From contig NZ_BPLU01000069.1 of assembly GCF_019656315.1 (NCBI RefSeq), positions 1-64,000 on the forward strand: a stretch of DNA of 64,000 nucleotides, read 5' to 3'. Below are positions 27,063-36,000 of this stretch, piece after piece; the first letter of the stretch is position 1, and each line of letters starts with the position of its first letter. Made by a program: the position numbers and the translations under genes. Origin of the DNA: Flavobacterium sp. UMI-01 (GTDB lineage Bacteria > Bacteroidota > Bacteroidia > Flavobacteriales > Flavobacteriaceae). Below the pieces are notes generated by a model. That model did not search any database, was not told the DNA's origin, and saw only the letters and a list, made by a program, of their open reading frames with translations.

Positions 27063-27872
27063 TTAATTGGTTACATTAAAAAAAGTATATTCAACATTCA
27101 AAGAAAATCCATTTGGCGAAAGCCTATCCATCGAACTCAACAACTGTCTTTTGTAACTCAAATCAATTCTCGCCTGACTATTGATAATGAATTGAAGTGA
27201 AGGAACAGCGTCTAAATAGGATTTTCCGTTCCCATTCAATGTTTGCCCAACAAACTCAAGCATTAAGTTGATATTCGTTTCTTTAAAATTAGTGTATTTT
27301 TTGGGGTACATCAATTTACCAAAAGACAAGGTATAATTGGTAGCATTATCACTTTGCATCACAGGAAAATTATGACGATTTCCATTATTAAATGCTTTTT
27401 CAAAACTCACTGAACTACTTATCGCGACTTTACCCAATAATTGCGTTGCCACCAATCCCAATTCATAGCCTGAATTATGACGCATCGTTTCAATTTGTTC
27501 TTGCGCAATCTCTGCATTATTGATACTATAACGCCCAAAACCCGCTACTCTAAAATGGCTATGCACATCATCTATCGAAAAAAAACGGTATTTGGCATAA
27601 ATACTGGCTCCTTCGAATTGGAATGCATCGGTACGATTACTTGTAAAAAAGGAAGTATGAACCATCAAATCTTTATTTACTCCCCACATCAATTCGGACA
27701 TTAAAAAATAATTACTCCCTGAGTTCAATTCTCTTTTATAAATCGCATTTGACAATCGAACACCTATAGACCCCGTAGGCATATTACTGGCAGGTTCTGT
27801 AGCGACAAACAATTCTTGTGCTTCCAGTTTTACAACAACAAAAAGCACCACTAAAACAATTAGTTTTTTCAT
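27063..27872 (-). CDS. Predicted outer-membrane beta-barrel protein of the copper cluster
   Basis: 269 residues with a signal peptide ending in LEAQE. The mature part is a succession of amphipathic beta strands (for example NYFLMSELMWGVNKDLMVHT) ending in FSLNVEYTFFN, as expected for a barrel. It is not recognised as a named family. It starts at the stop of the HMA gene (TAATG overlap) and ends 1 bp before copA, so it is co-translated with copper genes. A metal-related role is inferred from position only. Confidence 0.75.
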   Translation of the reverse strand: MKKLIVLVVLFVVVKLEAQELFVATEPASNMPTGSIGVRLSNAIYKRELNSGSNYFLMSELMWGVNKDLMVHTSFFTSNRTDAFQFEGASIYAKYRFFSIDDVHSHFRVAGFGRYSINNAEIAQEQIETMRHNSGYELGLVATQLLGKVAISSSVSFEKAFNNGNRHNFPVMQSDNATNYTLSFGKLMYPKKYTNFKETNINLMLEFVGQTLNGNGKSYLDAVPSLQFIINSQARIDLSYKRQLLSSMDRLSPNGFSLNVEYTFFNVTN

Positions 27873-28384
27873 TATCGTATCGTTTTAATATGATATACAT
27901 CCATTGCAGGCTCTCCAATCTTCCAACTTGAAACATCCGATTTTAGATTTTTCTTGTACTCTTTGCTTGTAACAAAGCCTTTATCATACAATTTGACTTT
28001 TAATTGCGTATCGTTTATTTGAGCCACTTCATCCAGAAATACATACAAGGAATTTCCTTGCACCATTGTTTTCATATCTTTAATTTTTAAGGTATTCGCG
28101 GGTAGATACACAATTAACGAACCTATAAAAAAACCTGATTTTTCAACATTCTCTTTTAGATCATTTGGTGTTAACTGATTTCCTTTTTTTGGATAAACGG
28201 TAAATGTATTCGTGTTCAAATTGGTTTCTACGTTTTCAATTTCTGGATTTCGTAATAACTGTTTGTAAATCGCATTGGAACACATAGAACAGGTAAGCCC
28301 TGTTGCTACAATTTCGGCTTTATTAATTTGGGCAAATGCAGTATTGCAAATTGTCATCAATAAAAGCATTACTAGATTTTTCAT
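27872..28384 (-). CDS. Secreted HMA-domain protein
   Basis: 170 residues with a signal peptide (1-18, ending TAFAQ) and an HMA-like fold (about 22-90). The metal-binding motif is TCSMC (31-35) in place of the canonical GMxCxxC. The C-terminal 80 residues are unassigned. It probably carries copper in the periplasm for the adjoining transporter genes. The stop overlaps the ATG of the next gene. Confidence 0.85.
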   Translation of the reverse strand: MKNLVMLLLMTICNTAFAQINKAEIVATGLTCSMCSNAIYKQLLRNPEIENVETNLNTNTFTVYPKKGNQLTPNDLKENVEKSGFFIGSLIVYLPANTLKIKDMKTMVQGNSLYVFLDEVAQINDTQLKVKLYDKGFVTSKEYKKNLKSDVSSWKIGEPAMDVYHIKTIR

Positions 28385-28415
28385 GATTGTATTTTTTTAA
28401 ATTAAAGAAACTACA

Positions 28416-28448
28416 GCATATTGACTGTATTGTTTCAAAACAATATGC
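28416..28448. promoter_or_regulatory. Inverted repeat between the two HMA genes
   Basis: GCATATTG (28416-28423) and CAATATGC (28441-28448) form an 8-bp inverted repeat enclosing a smaller one centred on ATTGTTTCAAAACAAT. It may be an operator or a weak hairpin; no U tract follows. Confidence 0.35.
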
Positions 28449-28478
28449 CATAGATTCTGTATCAATAGATTATTTTCT

Positions 28479-29003
28479 TTAGATGGAACAACAAGCGTTT
28501 TTTACTTTGTCATTGGTACAGCAAGAAGATTTCCCCTTATCATTGCTACAACAAGTGTTTTTCCCCTTGTCACTCATACAGCAAGAAGTTTTCAACTTGT
28601 CATTCGCACAACAAGAGGCTTGCGATTTTCCATTTGTACAACAAGTTGATTTCTCTTGTTTCACCGCTCTATCGTACTGACAACATTTAGGCAATTGATT
28701 ATAAGCCGTATTTGATGCTGGAAATTTGTCGCTATCATAACCCGCATTTGCAATTCGCTTTAGGATTTCATCTTGATTGGTTTTTGTAGCATCATAGTTA
28801 AGTGTTGCCATTTTAGTATCGACATTCCAGTTCACGGTTGCTACACCTTTTAGATTAGCGGCTTTTTCGATGGTTTTTTTACACATACCACAGTTTCCGT
28901 AAATTTTTACGGTTTCGGTTTTAGCATTTTTTATTTGTGCACTGGCAAAAGTTACAGATAGCAATAAGAACATAGCCATCATATTATTTATAAATGATTT
29001 CAT
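28479..29003 (-). CDS. Secreted HMA protein with a periodic Cys-Cys tail
   Basis: 174 residues. The signal peptide is 1-22. The HMA domain (about 28-100) has the metal motif GNCGMC with Cys 38 and 41. The tail contains Cys-Cys pairs at 121, 131, 141, 151, 161 and 171, exactly ten residues apart, in units such as SCCTNDKVKN, plus a pair at 107. This looks like a metallothionein-like sponge for Cu(I). First gene of the copper group, upstream of the other HMA protein. Function is inferred from motifs and context. Confidence 0.88.
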   Translation of the reverse strand: MKSFINNMMAMFLLLSVTFASAQIKNAKTETVKIYGNCGMCKKTIEKAANLKGVATVNWNVDTKMATLNYDATKTNQDEILKRIANAGYDSDKFPASNTAYNQLPKCCQYDRAVKQEKSTCCTNGKSQASCCANDKLKTSCCMSDKGKNTCCSNDKGKSSCCTNDKVKNACCSI

Positions 29004-29333
29004 TTTGTTATTTTTTTAATTGTTATAATAGGTCGTAGCATTTTCGAGTATAAGACAACGCAAATACCGAATACATTATAGACCGAGAAAAAAATTGATA
29101 TTTAAAGTCGTACTGACTTAATTATTGAATAAAGACATTTGCATCCGTAGAAAATTACCGCAGATTCACAGATTTATTTAACCAATGAATAATGTTTCTG
29201 GATAAATTAATTTGCGCTAATTCCGCCTTAAGCGACTTATACAGTCAATTTTAAAAAAAATTGCGCATTAGCGGTAAAAACTTTTGTAAATGTCTTTATA
29301 ACTTGACACAATTAGGGCTGTCAAGTCATCATT
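29004..29333. other. Gene-free stretch upstream of the copper group
   Basis: No gene seen. It contains CCGCAGATTCACAGATTTAT near 29160 and the pair GCGCTAATTCCGCC (about 29213) and TTGCGCATTAGCGG (about 29261), which are partly inverted copies of each other. No consensus -7 box was found for the copper group. Confidence 0.5.
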
Positions 29334-29708
29334 TTAGCCTATTTTAGGAATAAGCCAGATATCAGTATAGCCATCAGAAGTAAGCGATACTGAAGTGTAG
29401 AATTTTTGTTTTTCAGATGAAAAATTAAAACTGTTGATAGTCGTTTCAAAAGCTGTATTCAATAAAAAACTCAAACTAACAGAACTAGTCGAACAGATAG
29501 AGTGTCCACATTTTCCGTCACAGGATTTTTGCTTTTCATTTTTAGAACACGATTTTGTTCCGCAACAACTTTTCTTTGAATCTGATTTAGAAGTCATTTC
29601 CATTGAACAACTTCCCTTTGAGTCATTGGATTTCCCACAAGCCAAAACCGCATTAGGCATCAAAAAGACGCCTAACAACAGGATAATATAGATGTGGATT
29701 TTTTTCAT
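29334..29708 (-). CDS. Small secreted Cys-rich protein
   Basis: 124 residues with a signal peptide ending in AVLACGK; the Cys could also be a lipidation site. Residues 24-74 hold eleven Cys, including CC in SKKSCCGTKSC and the GKCGHSIC segment. The remainder is an unassigned Ser-rich region. I do not recognise the family. Position beside the copper group and the Cys/Met/His content suggest metal binding. It has its own -7 box. Confidence 0.75.
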   Translation of the reverse strand: MKKIHIYIILLLGVFLMPNAVLACGKSNDSKGSCSMEMTSKSDSKKSCCGTKSCSKNEKQKSCDGKCGHSICSTSSVSLSFLLNTAFETTINSFNFSSEKQKFYTSVSLTSDGYTDIWLIPKIG

Positions 29709-29752
29709 TGAAAACCAAAGTTTGAAACAAAATTAACAAAAACATTTCGTTT

Positions 29753-29760
29753 CAAAGGTA
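29753..29760 (-). promoter_or_regulatory. Candidate -7 box for the Cys-rich gene
   Basis: TACCTTTG on the minus strand matches TAnnTTTG, 45 bp before the ATG at 29708. Confidence 0.5.
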
Positions 29761-29780
29761 AATTTATGTTAAAACCTATT

Positions 29781-30122
29781 TTAGTTTTTCCCCAAGATAG
29801 CAAAGGTAATAGACTGTGACAGAGATAAAATAATACTAAATAACAGCGCCACTAAGAATCCATCAACCACAAAACCACCTACAATTGCTGAACACAGTAA
29901 AATCATTACCGCATTAATCACAAGCAAAAACAAACCTAGGGTTACAATAGTTATAGGTAGGGTAAAAATCAATATCAACGGTTTTATAAAAGCATTTAAC
30001 AAACTCAAAACAAAGGCCACAATTAATGCCGTTGTAAAACCTGCTACATGCACTCCTTTCATCACATGCGACAAAATAACTACCAATACGGCAGTGATAA
30101 GCATTCTAATAAGTAATTTCAT
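29781..30122 (-). CDS. Phage holin 4-like (YvlD-type) membrane protein
   Basis: 113 residues, almost entirely four hydrophobic helices (about 5-22, 27-50, 55-78, 84-108). It contains the conserved NAFIKPLILIFTLPITIVTLG segment of the PF04020-type family. Despite the family name these are chromosomal membrane proteins, and there is no phage context here. The role is not known. Confidence 0.82.
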   Translation of the reverse strand: MKLLIRMLITAVLVVILSHVMKGVHVAGFTTALIVAFVLSLLNAFIKPLILIFTLPITIVTLGLFLLVINAVMILLCSAIVGGFVVDGFLVALLFSIILSLSQSITFAILGKN

Positions 30123-30141
30123 AATCTTTAATTTTCAATAG

Positions 30142-30149
30142 CAAATATA
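30142..30149 (-). promoter_or_regulatory. Candidate -7 box for the holin-like gene
   Basis: TATATTTG on the minus strand, 20 bp before the ATG at 30122. Confidence 0.5.
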
Positions 30150-30166
30150 AAGTTTTTCCAACTGCT

Positions 30167-30931
30167 TTATGACTTCAAAAAAGCAGTCGTTAATTCATAA
30201 AACAATTTTGGGTTTTCGGCATGAAGCCAATGTCCCGCATTGGGAATTGTTTCTAATTTCATTAATGGAAAATGAAGGGCAATATTTTCGATATCCGAAT
30301 CCAAAATATAGTTTGAATTTCCTCCACGAATAAACAATGTAGGTTTATCAAATTGAGCGTCATCAGCTAATGCCACCCCAATTTCGCTAATTTTCTCATT
30401 AAAAACAGCCAAATTAAAACGGAACGCCAATTGCCCTGGTTCTTTCCAATACAAACTTTTCATCAAAAATTGTCGTGTACCAAAATCGGTGATGAAATCC
30501 CCAATGATTTCTTCAACTTCGTTACGGCTTGGTTTTTTTGAAAAATCAACAGCATTTAATCCCGCCAAAATGGTTTGGTGGTGTTGTGGATAAAATTTAG
30601 GCCCGATATCGGCAATAATTAATTTATCTACTAATTCAGGATAAGTGGCAGCAAAAAGCATAGCCGTTTTTCCTCCCATTGAATGACCGATGATGTCCAC
30701 CTGACTCAGTTTGTTTGCTTGGCAATAATCGTAAATATCTTGCGCCATGAATTCATAACTAAAATCATCCGAATGAAAACTTCGTCCGTGGTTACGCATA
30801 TCAAGCAGGTGCACTTGATAGCCATCAGCGGCAAATTGAGTACCTAGACTTTTCCAGTTATCCGACATCCCTAGAAATCCGTGTAGGATTAAAAGCGGCT
30901 TTCCTTCTCCTTCTATTTTTGAATGAAGCAT
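30167..30931 (-). CDS. Alpha/beta-hydrolase (YbfF-like esterase)
   Basis: 254 residues. The oxyanion region is ILHGFLGMSDNW, the nucleophile Ser is in IIGHSMGGKTA (about 95-105), the acid is expected near FIRGGNSNYI, and the catalytic His is in NAGHWLHAE near the C-terminus. The closest recognisable group is the YbfF-type acyl-CoA/short-chain esterases. The substrate is unknown. Transcribed alone from a nearby -7 box. Confidence 0.9.
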   Translation of the reverse strand: MLHSKIEGEGKPLLILHGFLGMSDNWKSLGTQFAADGYQVHLLDMRNHGRSFHSDDFSYEFMAQDIYDYCQANKLSQVDIIGHSMGGKTAMLFAATYPELVDKLIIADIGPKFYPQHHQTILAGLNAVDFSKKPSRNEVEEIIGDFITDFGTRQFLMKSLYWKEPGQLAFRFNLAVFNEKISEIGVALADDAQFDKPTLFIRGGNSNYILDSDIENIALHFPLMKLETIPNAGHWLHAENPKLFYELTTAFLKS

Positions 30932-30955
30932 AATTAAATTTTACAATAATAAATG

Positions 30956-30963
30956 CAAAGATA
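30956..30963 (-). promoter_or_regulatory. Candidate -7 box for the hydrolase gene
   Basis: TATCTTTG on the minus strand, 25 bp before the ATG at 30931. Confidence 0.5.
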
Positions 30964-31097
30964 ATAAAAACAAGTCCCGTACTAATCCGAAAATTCAAGT
31001 GAAAAATCACTAAAAGTAGGTATTGTTTTTTAGATTTAGATACAATTATTTTGTAATAAATATTTTATTCTTTTTAAAAATTTTTAAATCAAAACAA

Positions 31098-32423
31098 ATG
31101 TTAAAAAAAACCATTCTAATCTCGTCAATAATCTCATTATTGACTGTATCATGCTCTACTAGTGATGATGGAAGTTCTTCAGAATTAAGTTTAAGCGAAC
31201 AAATTGAAAAACTAGTTCAACAGCCCTACTCAAAACTGACTCCTTCAGAACAAAAAGTCAAATTAGAAGCTGAAGCAAATGCGATGTTAACTGATATGGA
31301 CAAATCAAAAACTTCAAGCGCTATTGAAGCGATGCAAAATTTAGGAAATTTATTAGACATCAGTTCTATAGATATTTTTAATGGCAAAAACGACAATAAA
31401 ATCGAAGACATTATTAATGTGTCAGGAGTTTACGGGGTGTACACTTGGAACAATACTACTCAAAAATGGACTAAAACAAGTTCTTCATCTGAGTTGAAAT
31501 TTATTTTTCCAGCTAAAAAAGGAGGGACATCAAACAATGCTACTTTAACTTCAAATAGCACTTCGTCAAACATTAAAGTAAATATCATTGACACTTACGG
31601 CAACTGGAACTACAACACTAACTCCTACTCAAACGACATTAAAGACCAAGTGTTTTTACCATTATCTGTAAACTCTACCTTATCAATTGACAATAAAGAA
31701 GTAGCTAAAATTGAAAGCACTGCTAAATATGACAACAAAGAAGTTCCTACTGAAACTAGTTTAAAAATAAACTTGAATGATGGATACGCTTATGAAATGA
31801 GTAGCGCAAAAGGAAGTACTAACAGTGCTAAACTAGGTTTTTCATACAATGGAAAAAGCTTAATTAGTTTTACCGCTGGAAGCACAGCTCAAATTGACAA
31901 AATACTTGATGACAGTTCTGTAGCATCTTACCATGGTAAAGCAAATGCAATCATCCAAATAATGGATAATTTCATTATTCTTGAAGACATAAATATTGAA
32001 GGTACAACTAACGCTCAAAACGCATTAGACAAATCTGTTGTTTATCCTAATTACAACTCAAACACCTACCACAACGATCTAAACAAGTACTACAAAGCAC
32101 AAGCTGAAGGAGAAGTGGCAATAACCAACAACAACACCAAATCAATTTTAGTATCAAAAAAAGACGGAACTAAAATTGCTGATTTAGTCCAAAGAGCTGA
32201 AAAAGGAGATAGTTATTATGAGTACTACACAAAATGGAATTCGACATATCGATATTGGGAATACAATGCTAGCAATCCTATTTTAATTCAACACTATGAC
32301 ACCGTTACATATTTACGCTTTAACGACAATACTGAGGTTGAAATTAGTGCGTATTTCTCATCTGGATTTGACGATTTAAATACTAGATTTGAAAATTTCT
32401 GGAAATCTTTTGAGAGAAAATAA
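31098..32423 (+). CDS. Lipoprotein of unknown function
   Basis: 441 residues. The start at 31098 gives a clean lipoprotein signal, MLKKTILISSIISLLTVSCS, with lipobox Cys at 19; a longer in-frame start would bury it. The mature protein is Ser/Asn/Lys-rich, opens with an EQIEKLVQQPYSKLTPSEQK helix and continues with beta-like strands. No family is recognised. It is monocistronic and closed by a strong terminator. Confidence 0.8.
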   Translation: MLKKTILISSIISLLTVSCSTSDDGSSSELSLSEQIEKLVQQPYSKLTPSEQKVKLEAEANAMLTDMDKSKTSSAIEAMQNLGNLLDISSIDIFNGKNDNKIEDIINVSGVYGVYTWNNTTQKWTKTSSSSELKFIFPAKKGGTSNNATLTSNSTSSNIKVNIIDTYGNWNYNTNSYSNDIKDQVFLPLSVNSTLSIDNKEVAKIESTAKYDNKEVPTETSLKINLNDGYAYEMSSAKGSTNSAKLGFSYNGKSLISFTAGSTAQIDKILDDSSVASYHGKANAIIQIMDNFIILEDINIEGTTNAQNALDKSVVYPNYNSNTYHNDLNKYYKAQAEGEVAITNNNTKSILVSKKDGTKIADLVQRAEKGDSYYEYYTKWNSTYRYWEYNASNPILIQHYDTVTYLRFNDNTEVEISAYFSSGFDDLNTRFENFWKSFERK

Positions 32424-32445
32424 AAATAAATTTATTTAGATTAGG

Positions 32446-32477
32446 AAGTGAAACAATGAAAATTGTTTCACTTTTTT
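32446..32477 (+). terminator. Intrinsic terminator of the lipoprotein gene
   Basis: Perfect 12-bp stem (32446-32457 with 32462-32473) and loop GAAA, then T's on the plus strand. It overlaps the stop codon of the convergent DUF4249 gene. Confidence 0.9.
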
Positions 32478-33316
32478 GTTTGAATCGAAAGGACACTTTG
32501 ACCGTATCCTGCCCAAATTCCTATTCCTCCTTTTATATTACTAGCCAAACTTGTATTCGATGGAAAAATAGGATTCCTCCCGTTTACAATTTCGTTTTGC
32601 CAATCATTCCAAAAATCATAAGAAGTTTTATTCATTGTCCTTAACTTGACATAAATTAAATCTCCATCAGTAAAATAGGGCTTAAATTTTGTTTTCGGAA
32701 ACACTAAAACTCCACGATTGACTTGCATAGATACTACGGTAGAATTAAAAGTATCATCATTCAGATTACCATAAAATGCAGGAACAAAAATGGGTTCTTC
32801 GCCATCAATTCTAGTCGCAATTTGGTAATAATTTTTCTCAAGTACAGGATCGCTAAACTCAATAAAAACATAACCCGTAGTATCCGTTGCTACATTCTTA
32901 ACATAAGTTGCTTTTTTCAACTCAACCGAACGGGGTATTACAGTCTCAGAAGTAACCACTCTATTTAAAAACTCTATTTTCAAGGTGTATGTCTTACCTG
33001 CCTGACCTAGCAAATCGCTTCCGTAATATATAAAAGGAGGAATTCTATCATTGTCTCTTTTTAATCGTAATACTTCTTGATTTTGACCATCAGAGACCGT
33101 TATCTTAGCCGATCTAATGGCATGACTTAAAATAGTCAAAGAGTCAACAGCACTGCTCACAGGAATACTGCTTGATAAAATTACTTCTGCATACTCACCT
33201 TCTTCAATCCAACCCTCCACCACTATTTTTGAATCTAGAGCTGTAGCCGTATCAAATCCTGTTTGATCACATGAAAACAGCAAAACAACGGATAAAAACA
33301 AAATTACTTTTTTCAT
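32468..33316 (-). CDS. DUF4249 lipoprotein
   Basis: 282 residues with a lipobox at Cys16 (LLFSCDQ). It has the DUF4249 pattern: an early KIVVEGWIEEGEYAEVILS strand, a KITVSDGQNQEVL segment and the C-terminal NPIFPSNTSLASNIKGGIGI followed by WAGYGQS. DUF4249 proteins are surface-lipoprotein partners of TonB-dependent receptors in Bacteroidota. It begins 3 bp after the receptor gene, so the two form one operon. The ligand is unknown. Confidence 0.9.
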   Translation of the reverse strand: MKKVILFLSVVLLFSCDQTGFDTATALDSKIVVEGWIEEGEYAEVILSSSIPVSSAVDSLTILSHAIRSAKITVSDGQNQEVLRLKRDNDRIPPFIYYGSDLLGQAGKTYTLKIEFLNRVVTSETVIPRSVELKKATYVKNVATDTTGYVFIEFSDPVLEKNYYQIATRIDGEEPIFVPAFYGNLNDDTFNSTVVSMQVNRGVLVFPKTKFKPYFTDGDLIYVKLRTMNKTSYDFWNDWQNEIVNGRNPIFPSNTSLASNIKGGIGIWAGYGQSVLSIQTKK

Positions 33317-33319
33317 TGT

Positions 33320-35611
33320 CTAAAATTTAAATCTCCAACTTATTGATGGTAAAATAGAATACAATTGTTTCCTTTCTGGCTTCACTTCAATTTTTTGTTT
33401 CTCTTTATCAATAGCAACATTCAATACAACATAAATAGGATTTTGAACATTAAAGGCATTAAAAACCGAAAAATTAAGCGTACTTTCTTTCTTTGAATTT
33501 TTTAAAAAAAAATAATTAACCGAAAAATCCGTACGGACATAAGTAGGCAACTGTGCATTATTATACGCTCCATACTCTTTAACTGGATTGTTATTAATAA
33601 AATACCAAGAGGTAGGAATGGTAAAACGATTTCCTGAACTCATCATTTGAGTGACGCCAAAATCCCATTTAGAATTCAAGGCATAGGTTGCTACGATAGC
33701 CAAATTATGCCTGCGATCATATTTAGCAAAGTAAGTTTCTCCATTATTTATTTCGTCAAATTTTCGAGTTGACCAACTCAGGGTATAGCTAATCCAACCT
33801 TTAAATTTACCTATCTCTTTTTGAAACATCCATTCCAAACCATAGGCTTGCCCGCTGCCCGTTTTAATATCTTCCTTAAAACTAGAAATTTCATTAAACT
33901 GTGTTATCCCAAAAGGATATTCTAATAAATTATTCATAGTCCTATAGTAGATACTAGAATTAATGATGTATTTAGAAAAAACGCGATACTTCCCACCCAT
34001 TGAAAACTCATTAGAGCTTTGATCAGGAATGCCCTCAGCACTAGATACCCAAAAATCAGTAGGAATACCTACACTTGAGGTAGTTATTAAATTCAAATAT
34101 TGATGCTGTTTAGTATAGGAAACATAAATTGATTTATCTGCATCTGGAACATAATTAATCTGAAGGCGAGGTTCAAAATGAAAATATTTTGCTTTCTTGT
34201 CATTTGAAAGATAATAATTAAGTCTCAAACCGATTTCAGCAAATAAAGACTTTGAAAACCGAGGCTTTGCACTTGTGAACAAAGATGCATTTTGCGACTT
34301 ACTAACCTTACTTTTATTAACATCAGTATCCAAACTTAAATTAAAAACCTCAATTTTTTGAGGCTGTACGGTGTACGTTGCATATTGAAACCCTGACTCA
34401 AAAGGAATGTTTGCAATTGCATATTGAAAGGAATTCAAAAACCCAAAATCTTGTATAGTTGAACCCCCTTTTATTTGAGCTGTAGCTTGATTTAAAGATA
34501 AATCATTACCGTATCTACTCAAATAAACGGTGTTTTTCATTTTAACCGAAGAGGAAAATTTGTACTTCCAAGAAGAGGAAACAGAAAGATTATCCCAATA
34601 TAGTTTAGCATTCAAAGATAAATCGTCATCTTTGATGCTTAATTTATCCCCACTCCAAAAAGCATCAAAAACGAACTGACTTTTAACATTTGGATTTGCT
34701 ATCAAAGTATAATTAAGGTCTGAAAAGCTATAAGTTAAATCTTTAACATCACTATTATCTGCATTTTTTTTAGAATCAAACAATGGGGTAATAATTTCAT
34801 CAATATAAGTTTTTCTGCCTGAGACATAAAACCCTACCTTTTTGCTCAAAGGTACCGCCAGTGTTAACTGTGAAGCCAAGATACCTGCAACACCACTGAC
34901 TGAAAGTCCCTCAGGAATTTTTTCATTGGTTTCTATCCTAACGGCCGAACTCAATCTACCACCATTTTCAGGATTAGAATTGGTTTTATCAAATTGAACT
35001 TTTTGAATATGATTTGCATTAAAAAACGGGAAAACACCTAGCAAATGAGCTGTTCCATAAACAGGTGTATTGGAGTACAAGGTCAAATTATGTCCTGGAT
35101 CACTACCTCTAACATAAAAATATCCGTTAGCATCACCTGAATTTTGCACTCCCGGTGTCAATTGCAAAAACTTCAACACATCTGTAGTCCCCATAATTGA
35201 AGGAACTGATTTCAAGCCTTTTGGCTTAAAGACAATAGTATTGGGATTAGAATCCAAGAACACTCGTTTTGTATCCGTAGCGATAATTACCTCATTAAGT
35301 TCCTCTGATTTTGAAGTTAAATAAAAATTTAAAACGGTGTTTTTAACGATGTCACGAACAAGATTTTGAGTTCTATATTCATTATGAGAAATTGAAATTT
35401 GGTACGCATCAAATGACAGAGAAATGCTATAAAATCCTAATGAATCAGTTACAGCAATTGAATAATTGCCGTTGTGTTCAAAATGCAAACTTCCATTACT
35501 CAATGGTTGGTTATTTTGATCATAAAGAAAACCACTAACTATAGCGTTCGATTGCGAGTAGGTGTGCAAGTGGACAAAAAAGATAAAATAAAAAAGCAGC
35601 TTTGTTTTCAA
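33320..35611 (-). CDS. TonB-dependent receptor with carboxypeptidase-like N-terminal domain
   Basis: 763 residues from the TTG at 35611. A signal peptide (MKTKLLFYFIFFVHLHTYSQ) precedes a carboxypeptidase-regulatory-like beta-sandwich (about 22-105), a plug domain (about 115-220, with VLKFLQLTPGVQNSG and YVRGSDPGHN) and a C-terminal barrel ending ILPSISWRFKF. A longer GTG start at 35632 is possible but would overlap the candidate -7 box at 35632-35639. Forms an operon with the DUF4249 lipoprotein; substrate unknown. Confidence 0.9.
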   Translation of the reverse strand: MKTKLLFYFIFFVHLHTYSQSNAIVSGFLYDQNNQPLSNGSLHFEHNGNYSIAVTDSLGFYSISLSFDAYQISISHNEYRTQNLVRDIVKNTVLNFYLTSKSEELNEVIIATDTKRVFLDSNPNTIVFKPKGLKSVPSIMGTTDVLKFLQLTPGVQNSGDANGYFYVRGSDPGHNLTLYSNTPVYGTAHLLGVFPFFNANHIQKVQFDKTNSNPENGGRLSSAVRIETNEKIPEGLSVSGVAGILASQLTLAVPLSKKVGFYVSGRKTYIDEIITPLFDSKKNADNSDVKDLTYSFSDLNYTLIANPNVKSQFVFDAFWSGDKLSIKDDDLSLNAKLYWDNLSVSSSWKYKFSSSVKMKNTVYLSRYGNDLSLNQATAQIKGGSTIQDFGFLNSFQYAIANIPFESGFQYATYTVQPQKIEVFNLSLDTDVNKSKVSKSQNASLFTSAKPRFSKSLFAEIGLRLNYYLSNDKKAKYFHFEPRLQINYVPDADKSIYVSYTKQHQYLNLITTSSVGIPTDFWVSSAEGIPDQSSNEFSMGGKYRVFSKYIINSSIYYRTMNNLLEYPFGITQFNEISSFKEDIKTGSGQAYGLEWMFQKEIGKFKGWISYTLSWSTRKFDEINNGETYFAKYDRRHNLAIVATYALNSKWDFGVTQMMSSGNRFTIPTSWYFINNNPVKEYGAYNNAQLPTYVRTDFSVNYFFLKNSKKESTLNFSVFNAFNVQNPIYVVLNVAIDKEKQKIEVKPERKQLYSILPSISWRFKF

Positions 35612-35631
35612 GAGAGATAATTTGAAAACCA

Positions 35632-35639
35632 CAAAAATA
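35632..35639 (-). promoter_or_regulatory. Candidate -7 box of the receptor operon
   Basis: TATTTTTG on the minus strand. A start of transcription a few bases downstream would exclude the GTG at 35632 and favour the TTG at 35611. Confidence 0.45.
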
Positions 35640-35688
35640 ACTGATTATTACTACAGTTTTATAATTTCTTAAATCTATTTGCGTACTT

Positions 35689-35848
35689 ATACCATTTAGT
35701 CTTAGAATTTCCTGTAAAGAAAATTAAGATTTTTTTCTTTTATTGAAAAAGAAAATTCTAGCATAGCATCGCTACGGTATAATTTTATTTTGAAAAGAAA
35801 AGAGAAAAAGAAAATTTTATTGCGGTAAATTCTATGGCTAAATGGTAT
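35689..35848. repeat. 160-bp imperfect inverted repeat
   Basis: Terminal arms 35689-35710 and 35827-35848 match inverted over 22 bp with two mismatches (ATACCATTTAG outermost). The interior is also roughly self-complementary around a TAGCATCGCTA centre near 35764, with purine-rich and pyrimidine-rich stretches facing each other. No open frame lies inside. It resembles a MITE or a very long hairpin. Confidence 0.75.
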
Positions 35849-35880
35849 TATTATTCCTCAACAAAAAAACGTTCCTCATT

Positions 35881-35995
35881 GGCAGGGTTGCGCGTTAGGG
35901 ATAGAGATGGTATCCTTTATGGCTCCGATTTTTTCGGAGTCATAAAGATATAGCCGAAAGCCCGACCCGCATTTTTCTTGCGGGTCCCGCCCAAA
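35881..35995 (+). ncRNA. Candidate structured RNA element
   Basis: The plus strand has GTTGCGCGTTAGGGAT, then a GGAT/ATCC pairing, then a 12-bp hairpin (about 35918-35945, TTATGGCTCCGA with TCGGAGTCATAA and one G-U pair). GCCGAAAGCCCGA follows, then a GACCCGCA/TGCGGGTC hairpin (about 35964-35986). It is far more GC-rich than its surroundings. It may belong to the Flavo-1 type of Flavobacteria RNAs; this is from memory and unverified. It abuts the stop of pdxJ, which is on the other strand. Confidence 0.5.
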
Positions 35996-36000
35996 TTATT

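Noticed and set aside
28483..28680. Plus-strand open frame rich in Gln and Phe
   Set aside because: It is the antisense reading of the ten-residue Cys-Cys repeats and is explained by their periodicity.
29781..30122. Prophage marker (holin-like protein)
   Set aside because: This family is chromosomal in many bacteria, and no other phage gene is nearby.
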